The translations under genes and the position numbers were made by a program. From Bradyrhizobium sp. Y36 (GTDB lineage Bacteria; Pseudomonadota; Alphaproteobacteria; Rhizobiales; Xanthobacteraceae), in NCBI RefSeq assembly GCF_002531575.1, contig NZ_NWTI01000007.1, positions 124,001 to 188,000 of the forward strand: a stretch of DNA of 64,000 bases, read 5' to 3'. Each line of letters opens with the position of its first letter. Within the stretch, counting starts at the first letter, position 1. Shown piece by piece: positions 39,106 to 47,522 of the stretch. The notes under the pieces were generated by a model. That model had not been told where the DNA came from. It searched no databases and was given only the letters and a program-made list of their open reading frames with translations.

Positions 39106-40353
39106 CTACAGTTTGCCCAGAGCCGCCAGCACTTCCTTCGCAGCCCGCTCCCCACTGTCTCTCGCTCCATGGGCGGTCGTGAAGAACTCCGGCGACGTTG
39201 CTTCGCCCGCGAAGAACAGCCGCCCGTCCACCGGCGCGGCCAGAACGGCACGATCGCCGGCGTGGCCGGGCAATGCGTGCGAGTAGGAACCGCGCGCGAA
39301 GGGATCATGCGCCCAGCGCGATTCATGCAGCGGCTTCAGCTTGCGGCGGATATCGCTACCGAGAAATCCCGCGATCTCGTTGATGGCGTGCGCGGCAATA
39401 GCGCCTTCGCCAGAATCTTCCAGCGCGCGAGCGAAGCTGCCGCCGAAAAAGCCTTCGATGCAGGGCTGGCCGAACGGGCGGATGTGGTAGGTGCCCATCT
39501 CGGTGCGCATGGTGGCGCCGCGCAGATTGCCTTCCCTCGGAAAGGCCTCGGCACCCTCGAGCGCCAGCGTCACCTTGTCGTCGACGCCGAGTGGAAGGCC
39601 GGCGGCCGCATCGACCTTGGACGGCAGCGGCGGCGAAAAGCGGATCGTCTCGTCGGCGATCAGGTTGGTCGGCACGGTGACGATCACCTTGTCGGCGTCC
39701 AGCATGCCCTGCGACGACTGGATGCGGATGCGCTTGTCCGAATGATCGATCAGCGTGACGTTGCAGTCCAGCGCCACCCGGCAGGGCGCGCCATAGGCCG
39801 CGATCAACGCGCCATAGCCGCGGCGAACTCGCCAGTTGAGGTTCGTGTCCTCATAGGCGTTCCAGTCCAGCGTGGACATGTCCTCGAGTTCGCAGCCGTT
39901 GATGTAGGTCGATATCGCGTTGATCATGGGATTCCAGCGATTGCCTGGCTCCAGACTTGAGTTCGCGGGTTCGTCCTTGCCCTTTTGCGCGGCCTGCCAG
40001 AGGCGCTCGTAGAACGCGTCCATCGCGCGCATGAAATCGTCGCGCTCGCTTTGCGGAAACGCGTTGCCGTAGGCGCGCTCGCGCCAGGGCGGCAGGTCCC
40101 TGTTGAGTTCGAAACCCAGTCTTTGCGCGATTGCGACGAAGGAGTTCTTGTCCGCCGAGTGCAGCCAGCCGCAGCCGACGTCGAAGGTCACCTCGGGCGA
40201 GGCCTGCACCGTCCAGGCCCGGCCACCGAGCCTGTTACGCGCCTCCAGCACGATCACGGAGAGGCCGAAGCCATGCAGCGCATGCGCCGCGCCGAGGCCG
40301 GCGGCCCCGGCGCCGATGATCGCGACGTCGGCGGAGGAGGGGAGAGAGGTCAT
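39106..40353 (-). CDS. Flavin-dependent amine oxidase
   Basis: This 415-residue protein has an N-terminal FAD motif (VAIIGAGAAGLGAAHAL), the adenine-binding acid (VIVLEARNRLGGRAWT), a monoamine-oxidase-type substrate domain in the middle, and the C-terminal flavin-contact segment RLFFAGEATS. The last part resembles plant and bacterial polyamine oxidases (TTAHGARDSGERAA). No signal peptide is present, so it is cytoplasmic. It probably oxidises a primary or secondary amine; the substrate is unknown. Confidence 0.92.
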   Translation of the reverse strand: MTSLPSSADVAIIGAGAAGLGAAHALHGFGLSVIVLEARNRLGGRAWTVQASPEVTFDVGCGWLHSADKNSFVAIAQRLGFELNRDLPPWRERAYGNAFPQSERDDFMRAMDAFYERLWQAAQKGKDEPANSSLEPGNRWNPMINAISTYINGCELEDMSTLDWNAYEDTNLNWRVRRGYGALIAAYGAPCRVALDCNVTLIDHSDKRIRIQSSQGMLDADKVIVTVPTNLIADETIRFSPPLPSKVDAAAGLPLGVDDKVTLALEGAEAFPREGNLRGATMRTEMGTYHIRPFGQPCIEGFFGGSFARALEDSGEGAIAAHAINEIAGFLGSDIRRKLKPLHESRWAHDPFARGSYSHALPGHAGDRAVLAAPVDGRLFFAGEATSPEFFTTAHGARDSGERAAKEVLAALGKL

Positions 40354-40408
40354 GGCCGGGCTCTAGCACGTTCGAAATATGCGCTGAAGCCGGCCAGACA
40401 AACGATCT

Positions 40409-40497
40409 CGTAGGATGGGCAAAGGCGCTCTTGCGCCGTGCCCACCATTGTCGATTGGTGGGCACGCTTGCGCCTGCCCACCCTACGGCACTGTGGC
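40409..40497. repeat. Dispersed repeat, 'gtagggtgggc' family
   Basis: CGTAGGATGGGCAAAGGCG and CGCCTGCCCACCCTACG form the outer arms, with an inner pair CCGTGCCCACCA / TGGTGGGCACG. A second copy of the family lies at 61407-61524. It separates the amine oxidase and typA genes. Confidence 0.75.
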
Positions 40498-40508
40498 GTG
40501 CGGCAGCC

Positions 40509-42335
40509 TTACGCCACCGCCTCCTTGGCCTTTTCCGCGCGCTTGCGCTCGTTCGGATCGAGGTGCTTCTTGCGCAGGCGGATCGACTTCGGGGTGATCT
40601 CCACCAGCTCGTCGTCCTCGATATAGGCCAGCGCCTTTTCCAGCGTCATGCGGATCGGCGGGGTCAGGCGCACGGCCTCGTCCTTCGAGGTGGTGCGGAT
40701 GTTGGTGAGCTGCTTGCCCTTGAGCACGTTGATCTCGAGATCGTTGTCGCGGGTATGCTCGCCGACGATCATGCCCTTGTAGACCTTCCAGCCGGGCTCG
40801 ATCATCATCGGGCCGCGGTCTTCCAGCTTGAACATGGCGTAGGCCACCGACTCGCCCTGGTCGTTCGAGATCAGCACGCCGTTGCGACGGCCCTGGATCG
40901 GGCCCTTGTAGGGCAGGTAGTCGTGGAACAGGCGGTTCATGATCGCCGTGCCCTTGGTATCGGTCATCAGCTCGCCCTGGTAGCCGATCAGGCCGCGGGT
41001 CGGCGCGTAGAACACCAGACGCAGGCGGTTGCCGCCGGACGGCTTCATCTCGATCAGCTCGGACTTGCGCTCGCTCATCTTCTGCACGACGACGCCGGAA
41101 TGCTCCTCGTCGACGTCGACCACGACCTCCTCGATCGGCTCCAAGGTCTGGCCGGTGGCTTCGTCCTTCTGGAACACGACGCGCGGACGCGACACGGAGA
41201 GCTCGAAGCCCTCGCGGCGCATGGTCTCGATCAGGATCGCGAGCTGCAATTCGCCGCGGCCCGATACTTCCATCGCGTCCTTGTCCTGGGACTCGACGAC
41301 GCGCAGCGCGACATTGCCTTCGGCCTCGCGCAGCAGGCGGTCGCGGATCAGGCGACTGGTGACCTTGTCGCCCTCGGTGCCGGCGAGCGGCGAGTTGTTG
41401 ACGATGAACGTCATCGACACGGTCGGCGGATCGATCGGCTGCGCCTGCAGCGGTTCCTCGACCGTGGGATCGCAGAAGGTGTCGGCGACGGTGCCCTTGG
41501 TGAGGCCCGCGATGGCGACGATGTCGCCGGCTTCGGCGAACTCGACCGGCTGGCGCTCGAGGCCGCGGAACGCGAGGATCTTGGTGATGCGGCCGTTCTC
41601 GATCAGCTTGCCTTCACGCGACAGCACCTTGACGGCCTGGTTCGGCTTCACGGAACCCGACGCGATGCGGCCGGTAATGATGCGGCCGAGATAGGGATTG
41701 GCCTCGATGATGGTGCCGAGCAGCCTGAACGGACCTTCCTGGACCACGGGGGGCGCCACATGCTTGAGCACGAGCTCGAACAGCGGCTTCATGCCAACAT
41801 CATGGGAGGCGTCGGGAGAGTTCGCCATCCAGCCGTTCTTGCCCGAGCCGTAGAGAATCGGGAAGTCGAGCTGCTCGTCGGTGGCGTCGAGCGCCGCGAA
41901 CAGGTCGAACACCTCGTTGACGACTTCGGAGATGCGCGCGTCCGGACGGTCGACCTTGTTGATGGCGACGATCGGCTTCAGGCCGAGCTTGAGCGCCTTG
42001 CTGACCACGAATTTGGTCTGCGGCATCGGGCCTTCGGCGGCGTCGACCAGCACGATCACGCCATCGACCATCGACAGGATGCGCTCGACCTCGCCGCCGA
42101 AATCAGCGTGGCCGGGGGTGTCGACGATGTTGATCTGGGTGTCGCCCCAATGCACCGAGGTGCACTTGGCCAGAATGGTGATGCCGCGCTCGCGCTCCAG
42201 ATCGTTGGAGTCCATGGCGCGCTCGGCCACCTTCTGGTTGTCGCGATAGGTGCCGGATTGCTGCAGCAGCTTGTCGACCAGGGTGGTTTTGCCGTGGTCG
42301 ACGTGGGCGATGATGGCGATGTTGCGAAGGTTCAT
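40509..42335 (-). CDS. typA: Translational GTPase TypA/BipA
   Basis: This 608-residue ribosome-binding GTPase acts on 50S assembly and stress translation. The G domain has [15 protein letters not shown] (P-loop), the RGITI switch with [14 protein letters not shown] (G3), and INKVDRPDA (G4). EF-G-like domains II, III and V follow (for example [18 protein letters not shown]), then the TypA-specific C-terminal domain ending in [19 protein letters not shown]. Length and order match the family. Confidence 0.97.
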   Translation of the reverse strand: MNLRNIAIIAHVDHGKTTLVDKLLQQSGTYRDNQKVAERAMDSNDLERERGITILAKCTSVHWGDTQINIVDTPGHADFGGEVERILSMVDGVIVLVDAAEGPMPQTKFVVSKALKLGLKPIVAINKVDRPDARISEVVNEVFDLFAALDATDEQLDFPILYGSGKNGWMANSPDASHDVGMKPLFELVLKHVAPPVVQEGPFRLLGTIIEANPYLGRIITGRIASGSVKPNQAVKVLSREGKLIENGRITKILAFRGLERQPVEFAEAGDIVAIAGLTKGTVADTFCDPTVEEPLQAQPIDPPTVSMTFIVNNSPLAGTEGDKVTSRLIRDRLLREAEGNVALRVVESQDKDAMEVSGRGELQLAILIETMRREGFELSVSRPRVVFQKDEATGQTLEPIEEVVVDVDEEHSGVVVQKMSERKSELIEMKPSGGNRLRLVFYAPTRGLIGYQGELMTDTKGTAIMNRLFHDYLPYKGPIQGRRNGVLISNDQGESVAYAMFKLEDRGPMMIEPGWKVYKGMIVGEHTRDNDLEINVLKGKQLTNIRTTSKDEAVRLTPPIRMTLEKALAYIEDDELVEITPKSIRLRKKHLDPNERKRAEKAKEAVA

Positions 42336-42445
42336 GAGTGAGCTTCTTTGCGTTCGTACAATGGGTTAAGCGCGATCTCGCCGGTCGGACCGGGACCTCT
42401 TCTCGAAACAACGCTGGAAGACTGGAAACGGGCGCTCGCCGCCCA

Positions 42446-42475
42446 AAAAGGAAGCCCGGCCATATCGACCGGGCA
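42446..42475 (-). terminator. Intrinsic terminator of the Lgt-like/radical SAM operon
   Basis: Read on the reverse strand, GCCCGG...CCGGGC forms a hairpin with a 9-nt loop followed by TTCCTTTTT. It lies about 100 bp after the last gene of the operon (stop at 42573) and 110 bp before the start codon of typA. Confidence 0.7.
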
Positions 42476-42572
42476 CCCTACGCGTTGCGGCGCAATATAT
42501 GCAAAAACCGCCAAAAAACAATGTGTTCTTTGGGCCTTGGTTGACCGAATTTTGTCCGGGATTCCCCGGGGC

Positions 42573-42863
42573 TTAGCCGTCGTTTCGAATTGGCGGGGCC
42601 TTTCGCCCCTTGATCGCCGCCCAGATCAGGGCGACCCCGCCGATGCCAACGACCAGCCCGAGGAAGATCAGCGGCGCGATGTCGGAGTCGATCTTGCCCC
42701 CGTCGGATATGGAGATTCCGCCGAACAGCAGGGCGCACAGGCCGGGCAGCAGGAGGATAATGCCCGAGATCGCCATGAACGCGGTGAGGCAACCGCTGCG
42801 CGGCACGGGCGGGGGAGGAGGCGGCAGGGCCGAAGCCGGTTGCTGGTTCTCAGGATTGCTCAT
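42573..42863 (-). CDS. Short membrane protein, paralogue of the preceding gene
   Basis: This 96-residue protein has a proline-rich cytoplasmic leader, the motif PRSGCLTAFMAISGIILLLPG entering a first membrane segment, and a second segment (IFLGLVVGIGGVALIWAAIKG). It shares the RSGCL-x-AFM and LLPG-x-C elements with the gene just upstream, so the two are tandem paralogues. The Cys after RSG is conserved in both. Its start overlaps the upstream stop (ATGA at 42860-42863). No known family was recognised. Confidence 0.8.
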   Translation of the reverse strand: MSNPENQQPASALPPPPPPVPRSGCLTAFMAISGIILLLPGLCALLFGGISISDGGKIDSDIAPLIFLGLVVGIGGVALIWAAIKGRKAPPIRNDG

Positions 42864-43132
42864 GATGGCGGTGGGCTCAATCCCCATTTTCTGATCGCGG
42901 CGGACAGGAGCAGGGCAGTGGCGGCGCAGAGCAGGACTAACCCGATCAGCGCCAATCCGGAAGAGTTGCCTCCGACAGCCAGGAAGCACATGCCCGGTAA
43001 TAGCAGCACCAGGCCGCCGACCACCATGAAAGCGTTCAGGCAGCCGCTGCGCTGTGGCGGCGCTGTCGCAGAAGCGTCCGCGTCAGGAAGCGGTGGTTTC
43101 GGTGCGAGCGGCGTCGTGCCGGTATCGCTCAT
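42860..43132 (-). CDS. Short membrane protein, first of two tandem paralogues
   Basis: This 90-residue protein has a proline/acid leader (residues 1-26), then PQRSGCLNAFMVVGGLVLLLPG and a second membrane segment (ALIGLVLLCAATALLLSAAI). The shared RSGCL...LLPGMC pattern pairs it with the next gene. Start and stop both overlap neighbours by ATGA (43129-43132 and 42860-42863). It probably lies in the inner membrane as a hairpin. Function unknown; a small accessory subunit of the radical SAM or Lgt-like proteins is one possibility. Confidence 0.8.
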   Translation of the reverse strand: MSDTGTTPLAPKPPLPDADASATAPPQRSGCLNAFMVVGGLVLLLPGMCFLAVGGNSSGLALIGLVLLCAATALLLSAAIRKWGLSPPPS

Positions 43133-44574
43133 CGCGGCATCTCCTCGCTTTGGCGTGCCTCGCGATAGGTCTGCCCAGCCAGCGCGGCGCGGATGCCGTC
43201 GATCTTTCCGTTGCGGTAGAACAGGTTGTAGGTGTCGAACGGGATGATCGCGCCCTGCTCGGTCACGAAATGAATGCAGCTGCGCTTGACGTTGCCGACG
43301 CAGAAATTGAAGCGATCGAGGAATTGCACGATGGTGACGCGGAAGACGTTTTCGTAGGAAAGCCCGTCCGGCACCTGAAAGCTCGGCAGGCAACACAGGA
43401 GTTCGCAGACGCGCTCGCTCGTGTTCAGCGGTCCCGATGACAGCGAGAACAAGTCGACGAACTTCTCGCGCAGCACCGGATATTTCTCGGGGCTGATGGT
43501 GTTGGGCATCACCGCGACGAGTTGCTCCTGCGGGATCAGCGAGGTCAGCGGCAGCACCTTCTCGCCGTTGCGCAGGCCGTAGCCGATCGAGATGCTCTCG
43601 GGGTTGCAGGGCAGCGGGATCATGTCCTTGTCGCCGAACACGCCGGTCTCGACGACGTGCTTGCGGATCTCCGACAGCATGACGCGGTTGGTCTTCTCAT
43701 CGAAATCATCGTTGCGGCCAGCGTCCTGCACCGGCTGCAGCGTGACGCCGCGCACGCATTTCCAGGTCAGCGCGTGGCGGACGATGTCGCCGATCTCGGC
43801 ATCGTTGACGCCGCGCTTGATGGTCGCGACCAGCGTGGTCGACACGCCAAAATGCTCGAGATTCTCCAGCGCCTGCTGGCGAATCTTGCACAGATCCGCA
43901 CCGCGCAGGTTGATCAGCGCGTCGCGCTGCAGCGAATCGAACTGGAGATAGACCTCAAGCCCGCGCCTGTTCTCGGCGAGCCGCGCCACGAAATCCTTTT
44001 CGAGGGCGATGCGCAGGCCGTTGGTGTTGATCATGACGTGGCGGATCGGGCGGGCGCGCACCGCGTCCAGGATCGCGAAGAAGTCAGGATGCAGCGTAGG
44101 CTCGCCGCCGGAGATCTGCACGAGGTCGGGCTCGCCTTCGCTGGCGACCAGCGCGTCCAGCATCTTCTCGATGGTCGCGAGCGGAGTGAATTTCGTCCGC
44201 GCGGGCGAGGATTCGGCGAAGCAGACCGGGCAGGTGAGGTTGCAGTGCTCGGTGATCTCGATCAGCGCCAGGCAGGAATGCTGCTCGTGGTCGGGGCAGA
44301 GGCCGCAATCATAGGGGCACCCGAACTCGGTGCGATGCTGGAATTGCAGCGGGCGGTCGCCGGGCTTGATGAAGTCCTTGCACAGGCGCCAGTAGGCGGC
44401 ATCCGTCGACACCAGCGTCGACTGGACGCCATGCTCCGTGCATCGCTTCTCGTACCAGACCTCGTTGTCCTGGATCTGGATCTTGGTTGGCACCAGCTTC
44501 AGGCAAATCTCGCAGAGAGATTGGGTCTGGCCCCAGAAAATATAGGGACGCGACTTACGCAACGGCGCGTTCAT
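43129..44574 (-). CDS. Tes/MJ0619-like radical SAM enzyme with auxiliary cysteine clusters
   Basis: This 481-residue protein has the radical SAM CxxxCxxC motif in EHCNLTCPVCFAE (about residue 115), followed by the GGEPTLHPDF SAM-binding loop. Before it lie an N-terminal rubredoxin-like CxxC...C pair (LCEICLKLVP, EKRCTEHG) and a second cluster (GCPYDCGLCPDHEQHSC). Further cysteines lie near the end (CELLCCLP, FCVGNVKRSC). This architecture matches the MJ0619/Tes family. Its archaeal members join or modify lipid tails, and one was earlier reported as a pterin methyltransferase. The bacterial function is unknown. It is coupled by ATGA overlaps to an Lgt-like gene before it and a membrane protein gene after it. 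Confidence 0.85.
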   Translation of the reverse strand: MNAPLRKSRPYIFWGQTQSLCEICLKLVPTKIQIQDNEVWYEKRCTEHGVQSTLVSTDAAYWRLCKDFIKPGDRPLQFQHRTEFGCPYDCGLCPDHEQHSCLALIEITEHCNLTCPVCFAESSPARTKFTPLATIEKMLDALVASEGEPDLVQISGGEPTLHPDFFAILDAVRARPIRHVMINTNGLRIALEKDFVARLAENRRGLEVYLQFDSLQRDALINLRGADLCKIRQQALENLEHFGVSTTLVATIKRGVNDAEIGDIVRHALTWKCVRGVTLQPVQDAGRNDDFDEKTNRVMLSEIRKHVVETGVFGDKDMIPLPCNPESISIGYGLRNGEKVLPLTSLIPQEQLVAVMPNTISPEKYPVLREKFVDLFSLSSGPLNTSERVCELLCCLPSFQVPDGLSYENVFRVTIVQFLDRFNFCVGNVKRSCIHFVTEQGAIIPFDTYNLFYRNGKIDGIRAALAGQTYREARQSEEMPR

Positions 44575-45287
44575 GCAAGTAACTCATTTTGCAAGGGTCT
44601 CGCTTTGGGGGCCGTCGCCAGCAGGACGCCGGCATAGAGCAGGACGGACAGCGACAGCAGGTGAAACAGGGTGAGCGGGCCGATCAGCGCGCCATAGGGC
44701 TTGAGGAATTCCCACAGGAAGCGTTGCGCTCCGTAGTAGGCGAGAGCCAGGTAGAAACCATTGGTGATCGTGAACGCGTTCCGGTTCAAGACCGCGAGCA
44801 CATAGGCAAGCGCGAACAGGGCCATCGCCGCGCTTTCGTAGAGCTGGACGGGATGACGAAGGACGCCGTCACCGAAATCGTGCCCCCACGGCAGCGCCGT
44901 CGCCGTGCCATAGGTGAAGTCGTCGAGGCCTGCGAAATAGCAGCCGAGCCGGCCGATCGCGATGCCCACGGCCAGCGGCAGCGCAAACCGCGCGCCGGTG
45001 CGCAAGGCGATGCCGGCCGTCCATTTGTAGAGCTCGATCGCCACGATGCCGCCGGCCAGCGCGCCTTCCACCGAGCGCGCAATGCCGCTCTGACCCGACA
45101 GCCACAGATTAGCGGAGCCGAACAGATAGGCGCCGAGGCCGGCGCCGAACACGAGCGCGGCGATATAGGGCAGCTCGAAGGATTGCGCCGGAAATTGCAG
45201 GCGCTGCCGCGACAGCCACCAGACGGCGGCGGCCGCCGCCAGCCACGCCGCGATGTCGAAAAGGGTGTGGAGGAAAGCCCCGCTCAT
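44571..45287 (-). CDS. Lgt-like (prolipoprotein diacylglyceryl transferase family) membrane protein, degenerate active site
   Basis: This 238-residue protein has about seven membrane segments and the Lgt family skeleton: GLGAYLFGS, IGRLGCYFAGLDDFTYGT, LRHPVQLYESAAMALFALAY, and RFLWEFLKPYG. Compared by eye with E. coli Lgt, the catalytic-loop His (HGGL) is Glu-Gly, the GRxGN Asn is Cys, and the late T-x-GQ segment is TLFH. Canonical lipoprotein acylation is therefore doubtful, and another acyl or lipid substrate is likely. It is the first gene of the four-gene ATGA-linked operon, 77 bp after a Crp/Fnr gene. Confidence 0.8.
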   Translation of the reverse strand: MSGAFLHTLFDIAAWLAAAAAVWWLSRQRLQFPAQSFELPYIAALVFGAGLGAYLFGSANLWLSGQSGIARSVEGALAGGIVAIELYKWTAGIALRTGARFALPLAVGIAIGRLGCYFAGLDDFTYGTATALPWGHDFGDGVLRHPVQLYESAAMALFALAYVLAVLNRNAFTITNGFYLALAYYGAQRFLWEFLKPYGALIGPLTLFHLLSLSVLLYAGVLLATAPKARPLQNELLA

Positions 45288-45364
45288 GCGGGGATATTAG
45301 CCCAGGTTCCGGCCGCGAGGGATAGGGCCCGCGCCTTCTTCCGCGGGGCAAGCGAACAGGCTCG

Positions 45365-46129
45365 CTAGCCGGCCTCCCGCTCCTCGCTCGGGTAGACGCC
45401 GCGCAACACCTCCTCGAAATGCATCTTCACCGCGTCGTTGCACAGGCAAGCGCGCAGCTTCAGGCCGTCGCGGTTGAGAACCAGGATCGATCCGCGCCGC
45501 GTGTCGAGAATCCGCTCCGCCTTGAACGATTGCAGCACGCGGCTCGCGTAGGATCGGCCAACGCCGAGCAGCGTCGCAAGCTGTTCGTGGGTCAGGGGCA
45601 CGCTGCTCTCGTCGCCGGTCCGCTCCATCGCCGCCAGGATCCATTTGGCGGTTCGCTGCTCGATCGAGTGGATGGCGTTGCAGGCGGTTGACTGGAAGAT
45701 CTGCGCCAGCATGCAATCGGCGTAGCGGGCGAAGATGTTGCGCAGCGACGCCGAGCGCAGCTTGGCGGCCTCCAGCTTGGCGACATGAACACGCGCAAAC
45801 GGTCCGCCGAATTTCACGCAGATCCGGGTGTAGGCCGGCAGGAAGCCCTCGCTGACGATGCCGCCCACCGCGCCTTCGCGGCCGACCAGGATGGTCTCGA
45901 CGTCGCGGCCGTCCTCATTGGGGACGAGAAAGGTCGCGAGCGCCGGCCCGCAGGGGAAGTGGACGACCTGGACGTCGTCACCGGGACTGTAGAGCAACTG
46001 CCCGGCGGCGGCGTCCTCGACGGCGACGTGCGGTGCCAGCAACGCATAATCCGCGTGACTCAGGCGCCGTAACAGATTGTTGGCCGGCCGGCTTTCGACG
46101 TCGGTTGTTTTGCCGATACGCGCATCCAT
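45365..46129 (-). CDS. Crp/Fnr family transcriptional regulator
   Basis: This 254-residue protein has an N-terminal cyclic-nucleotide-like sensor domain (about residues 20-145: LLYSPGDDVQVVHFPCGPALA) and a C-terminal winged helix with an FNR-like helix-turn-helix (PLTHEQLATLLGVGRSYASRVLQSF). No N-terminal Fe-S cysteine motif is present. The phosphate-binding pattern of cAMP receptors is not obvious, so the signal is unknown. It lies just upstream of the Lgt-like operon on the same strand and may regulate or be co-transcribed with it. A Cys pair (RACLCN) and acidic tail close the protein. Confidence 0.92.
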   Translation of the reverse strand: MDARIGKTTDVESRPANNLLRRLSHADYALLAPHVAVEDAAAGQLLYSPGDDVQVVHFPCGPALATFLVPNEDGRDVETILVGREGAVGGIVSEGFLPAYTRICVKFGGPFARVHVAKLEAAKLRSASLRNIFARYADCMLAQIFQSTACNAIHSIEQRTAKWILAAMERTGDESSVPLTHEQLATLLGVGRSYASRVLQSFKAERILDTRRGSILVLNRDGLKLRACLCNDAVKMHFEEVLRGVYPSEEREAG

Positions 46130-46177
46130 CGTGAACTCCCCATCCTCCTTCCCACCTTAGCGAGTTCCGTCCATCCT

Positions 46178-46189
46178 TTGTGTGCACAA
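46178..46189. promoter_or_regulatory. Inverted repeat between the Crp/Fnr gene and the response regulator gene
   Basis: TTGTG and CACAA half-sites are separated by 2 bp, about 50 bp upstream of the Crp/Fnr gene start and 125 bp upstream of the response regulator. The position fits an autoregulatory site, but the consensus does not match Crp or Fnr. Confidence 0.3.
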
Positions 46190-46312
46190 GTGGACAGACT
46201 GGAGAACGGCGATGTGGTGGGTTTCGTTCCGGGAACCCTCCGATGCGCTGTGCGCAGGCATCGTGGCGCGGCAGTCCTGATCCCGCAAAACCCCCACATC
46301 GAAGATTTGATC

Positions 46313-46693
46313 ATGACATCCGCACCTACCGATGGCTCGGGCCGGCCCGCCAACGTCTTGATCGTCGAGGACGATCCGATCATTGCGATTGATTTCGAGG
46401 ACCGGCTGCTCGGCTTTGGGGTGACCAGCGTGCGGACCGTCGGGTCGGTGACCCAGGCGCTCGACGCCATCGCACTAACTGCGCCCGACTTCGCCCTGCT
46501 CGACGTCGAGCTGATCCGTGAGACCAGCTTTGCGGTGGCCGAGCGGCTGGCCGCGTTGAAGATCCCCTTCGCCTTCGTCACCGGCTATGGCGCCGAGGCG
46601 CGCATCCCGGCCGAATTCGCCGGCCAGCCCCGGTTGCAGAAGCCCTGCTCGAGCGATGCACTGGAGGCGGCGTTGGGTACGCGCGGGACCTGA
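46313..46693 (+). CDS. Single-domain response regulator (receiver only)
   Basis: This 126-residue protein consists of one CheY-like receiver domain. The acidic pocket is in LIVEDDPIIAIDFEDRL, the phospho-acceptor Asp in FALLDVELI, the Thr in FAFVTGYG, and the Lys in LQKPCSS. No output domain is present, so it would act by protein contact. The start at 46313 is preferred; the longer open frame from 46178 lacks receiver sequence. It is divergent from the Crp/Fnr gene and converges on the next gene with a 4-bp gap. Confidence 0.9.
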   Translation: MTSAPTDGSGRPANVLIVEDDPIIAIDFEDRLLGFGVTSVRTVGSVTQALDAIALTAPDFALLDVELIRETSFAVAERLAALKIPFAFVTGYGAEARIPAEFAGQPRLQKPCSSDALEAALGTRGT

Positions 46694-46697
46694 CGTC

Positions 46698-47411
46698 TCA
46701 CTTGCCGGAGCGGATGCAGAGCGCGGCGAGGTCGTCTTCGACGCCGCGGAAATACGTATGTGGAAGCGGTGGCGGTGACGTGATCTTGCTGATCGCGGCT
46801 CGCTGGGCGAACGCAGCTTGCTCCGACAATTCCAGGAATCGCTTCAGCGCGGACGATTTGGACTTCGCGACGAATTGCTCCAGCGCGTCCTCGGTCGCTT
46901 CGATCGGATTGCGATCGAGCAATTCCTTGTTGCCGGTCGCAACAGGCGAGACCGCCCCGAGCTTGATCCCGCTGATCAAGACGTAGCGGTCGAAATGCTC
47001 GAAGACCAGATCGAGGAGCTTGGCCTGTCGCATCGGCTGCTCGATTGCGAGAAATCGTTTGACGTCTGCATTGCGTTCGAGGCGGTCCCGCTCGGCAGCG
47101 CCGGGAAATGGATTGGCGGCGTTTTGCCGATCGATGAGGGCGCCCGTGCTCTCGAACATGCGCGTGCCCCATGAAAGGATGATGTCGCGGCCGCGCGGCT
47201 CGAGCTGATCGGCCGCAAGCCCCTTCTCTGCCAGGCATGCGGGATCGGCGCTGGTGCGTAACGCCTTGCCGAGCTCGACGGTCAACGCCTTGCCATAAGG
47301 CGATGCGAAGGCATCGCGCACCAGCGCAGCCTTGTCCTGGCTCTGCGCCCATGTTGGGGACGCCGCGCTCAGCAGGAGTGCGGTGACGATGGTTCGACGG
47401 CTGAACAGCAC
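46698..47411 (-). CDS. Secreted protein of unknown function
   Basis: This 237-residue protein begins with a Tat-like or Sec signal (MLFSRRTIVTALLLSAASPTWA) and is otherwise helical without a recognised domain. A conserved-looking pair of regions, DPACLAEKGLAADQLEPRGR and AFAQRAAISKITSPPPLPH, contains one Cys each side of the middle (DPACL and ALCIRS), which could form a disulfide. Location periplasm. It converges on the response regulator gene and lies 112 bp after the phoD start region. Function unknown. Confidence 0.75.
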   Translation of the reverse strand: MLFSRRTIVTALLLSAASPTWAQSQDKAALVRDAFASPYGKALTVELGKALRTSADPACLAEKGLAADQLEPRGRDIILSWGTRMFESTGALIDRQNAANPFPGAAERDRLERNADVKRFLAIEQPMRQAKLLDLVFEHFDRYVLISGIKLGAVSPVATGNKELLDRNPIEATEDALEQFVAKSKSSALKRFLELSEQAAFAQRAAISKITSPPPLPHTYFRGVEDDLAALCIRSGK

Positions 47412-47522
47412 GGATCAACTCGAAAATGGCTTGGACGGCATCAATCCCGTGAAAATGCACGGGCCTGCAATGGTCGTCCGGGCCGGCCGGATGGTTCATC
47501 GCCATCCGGCTCCAAGTCGGCC

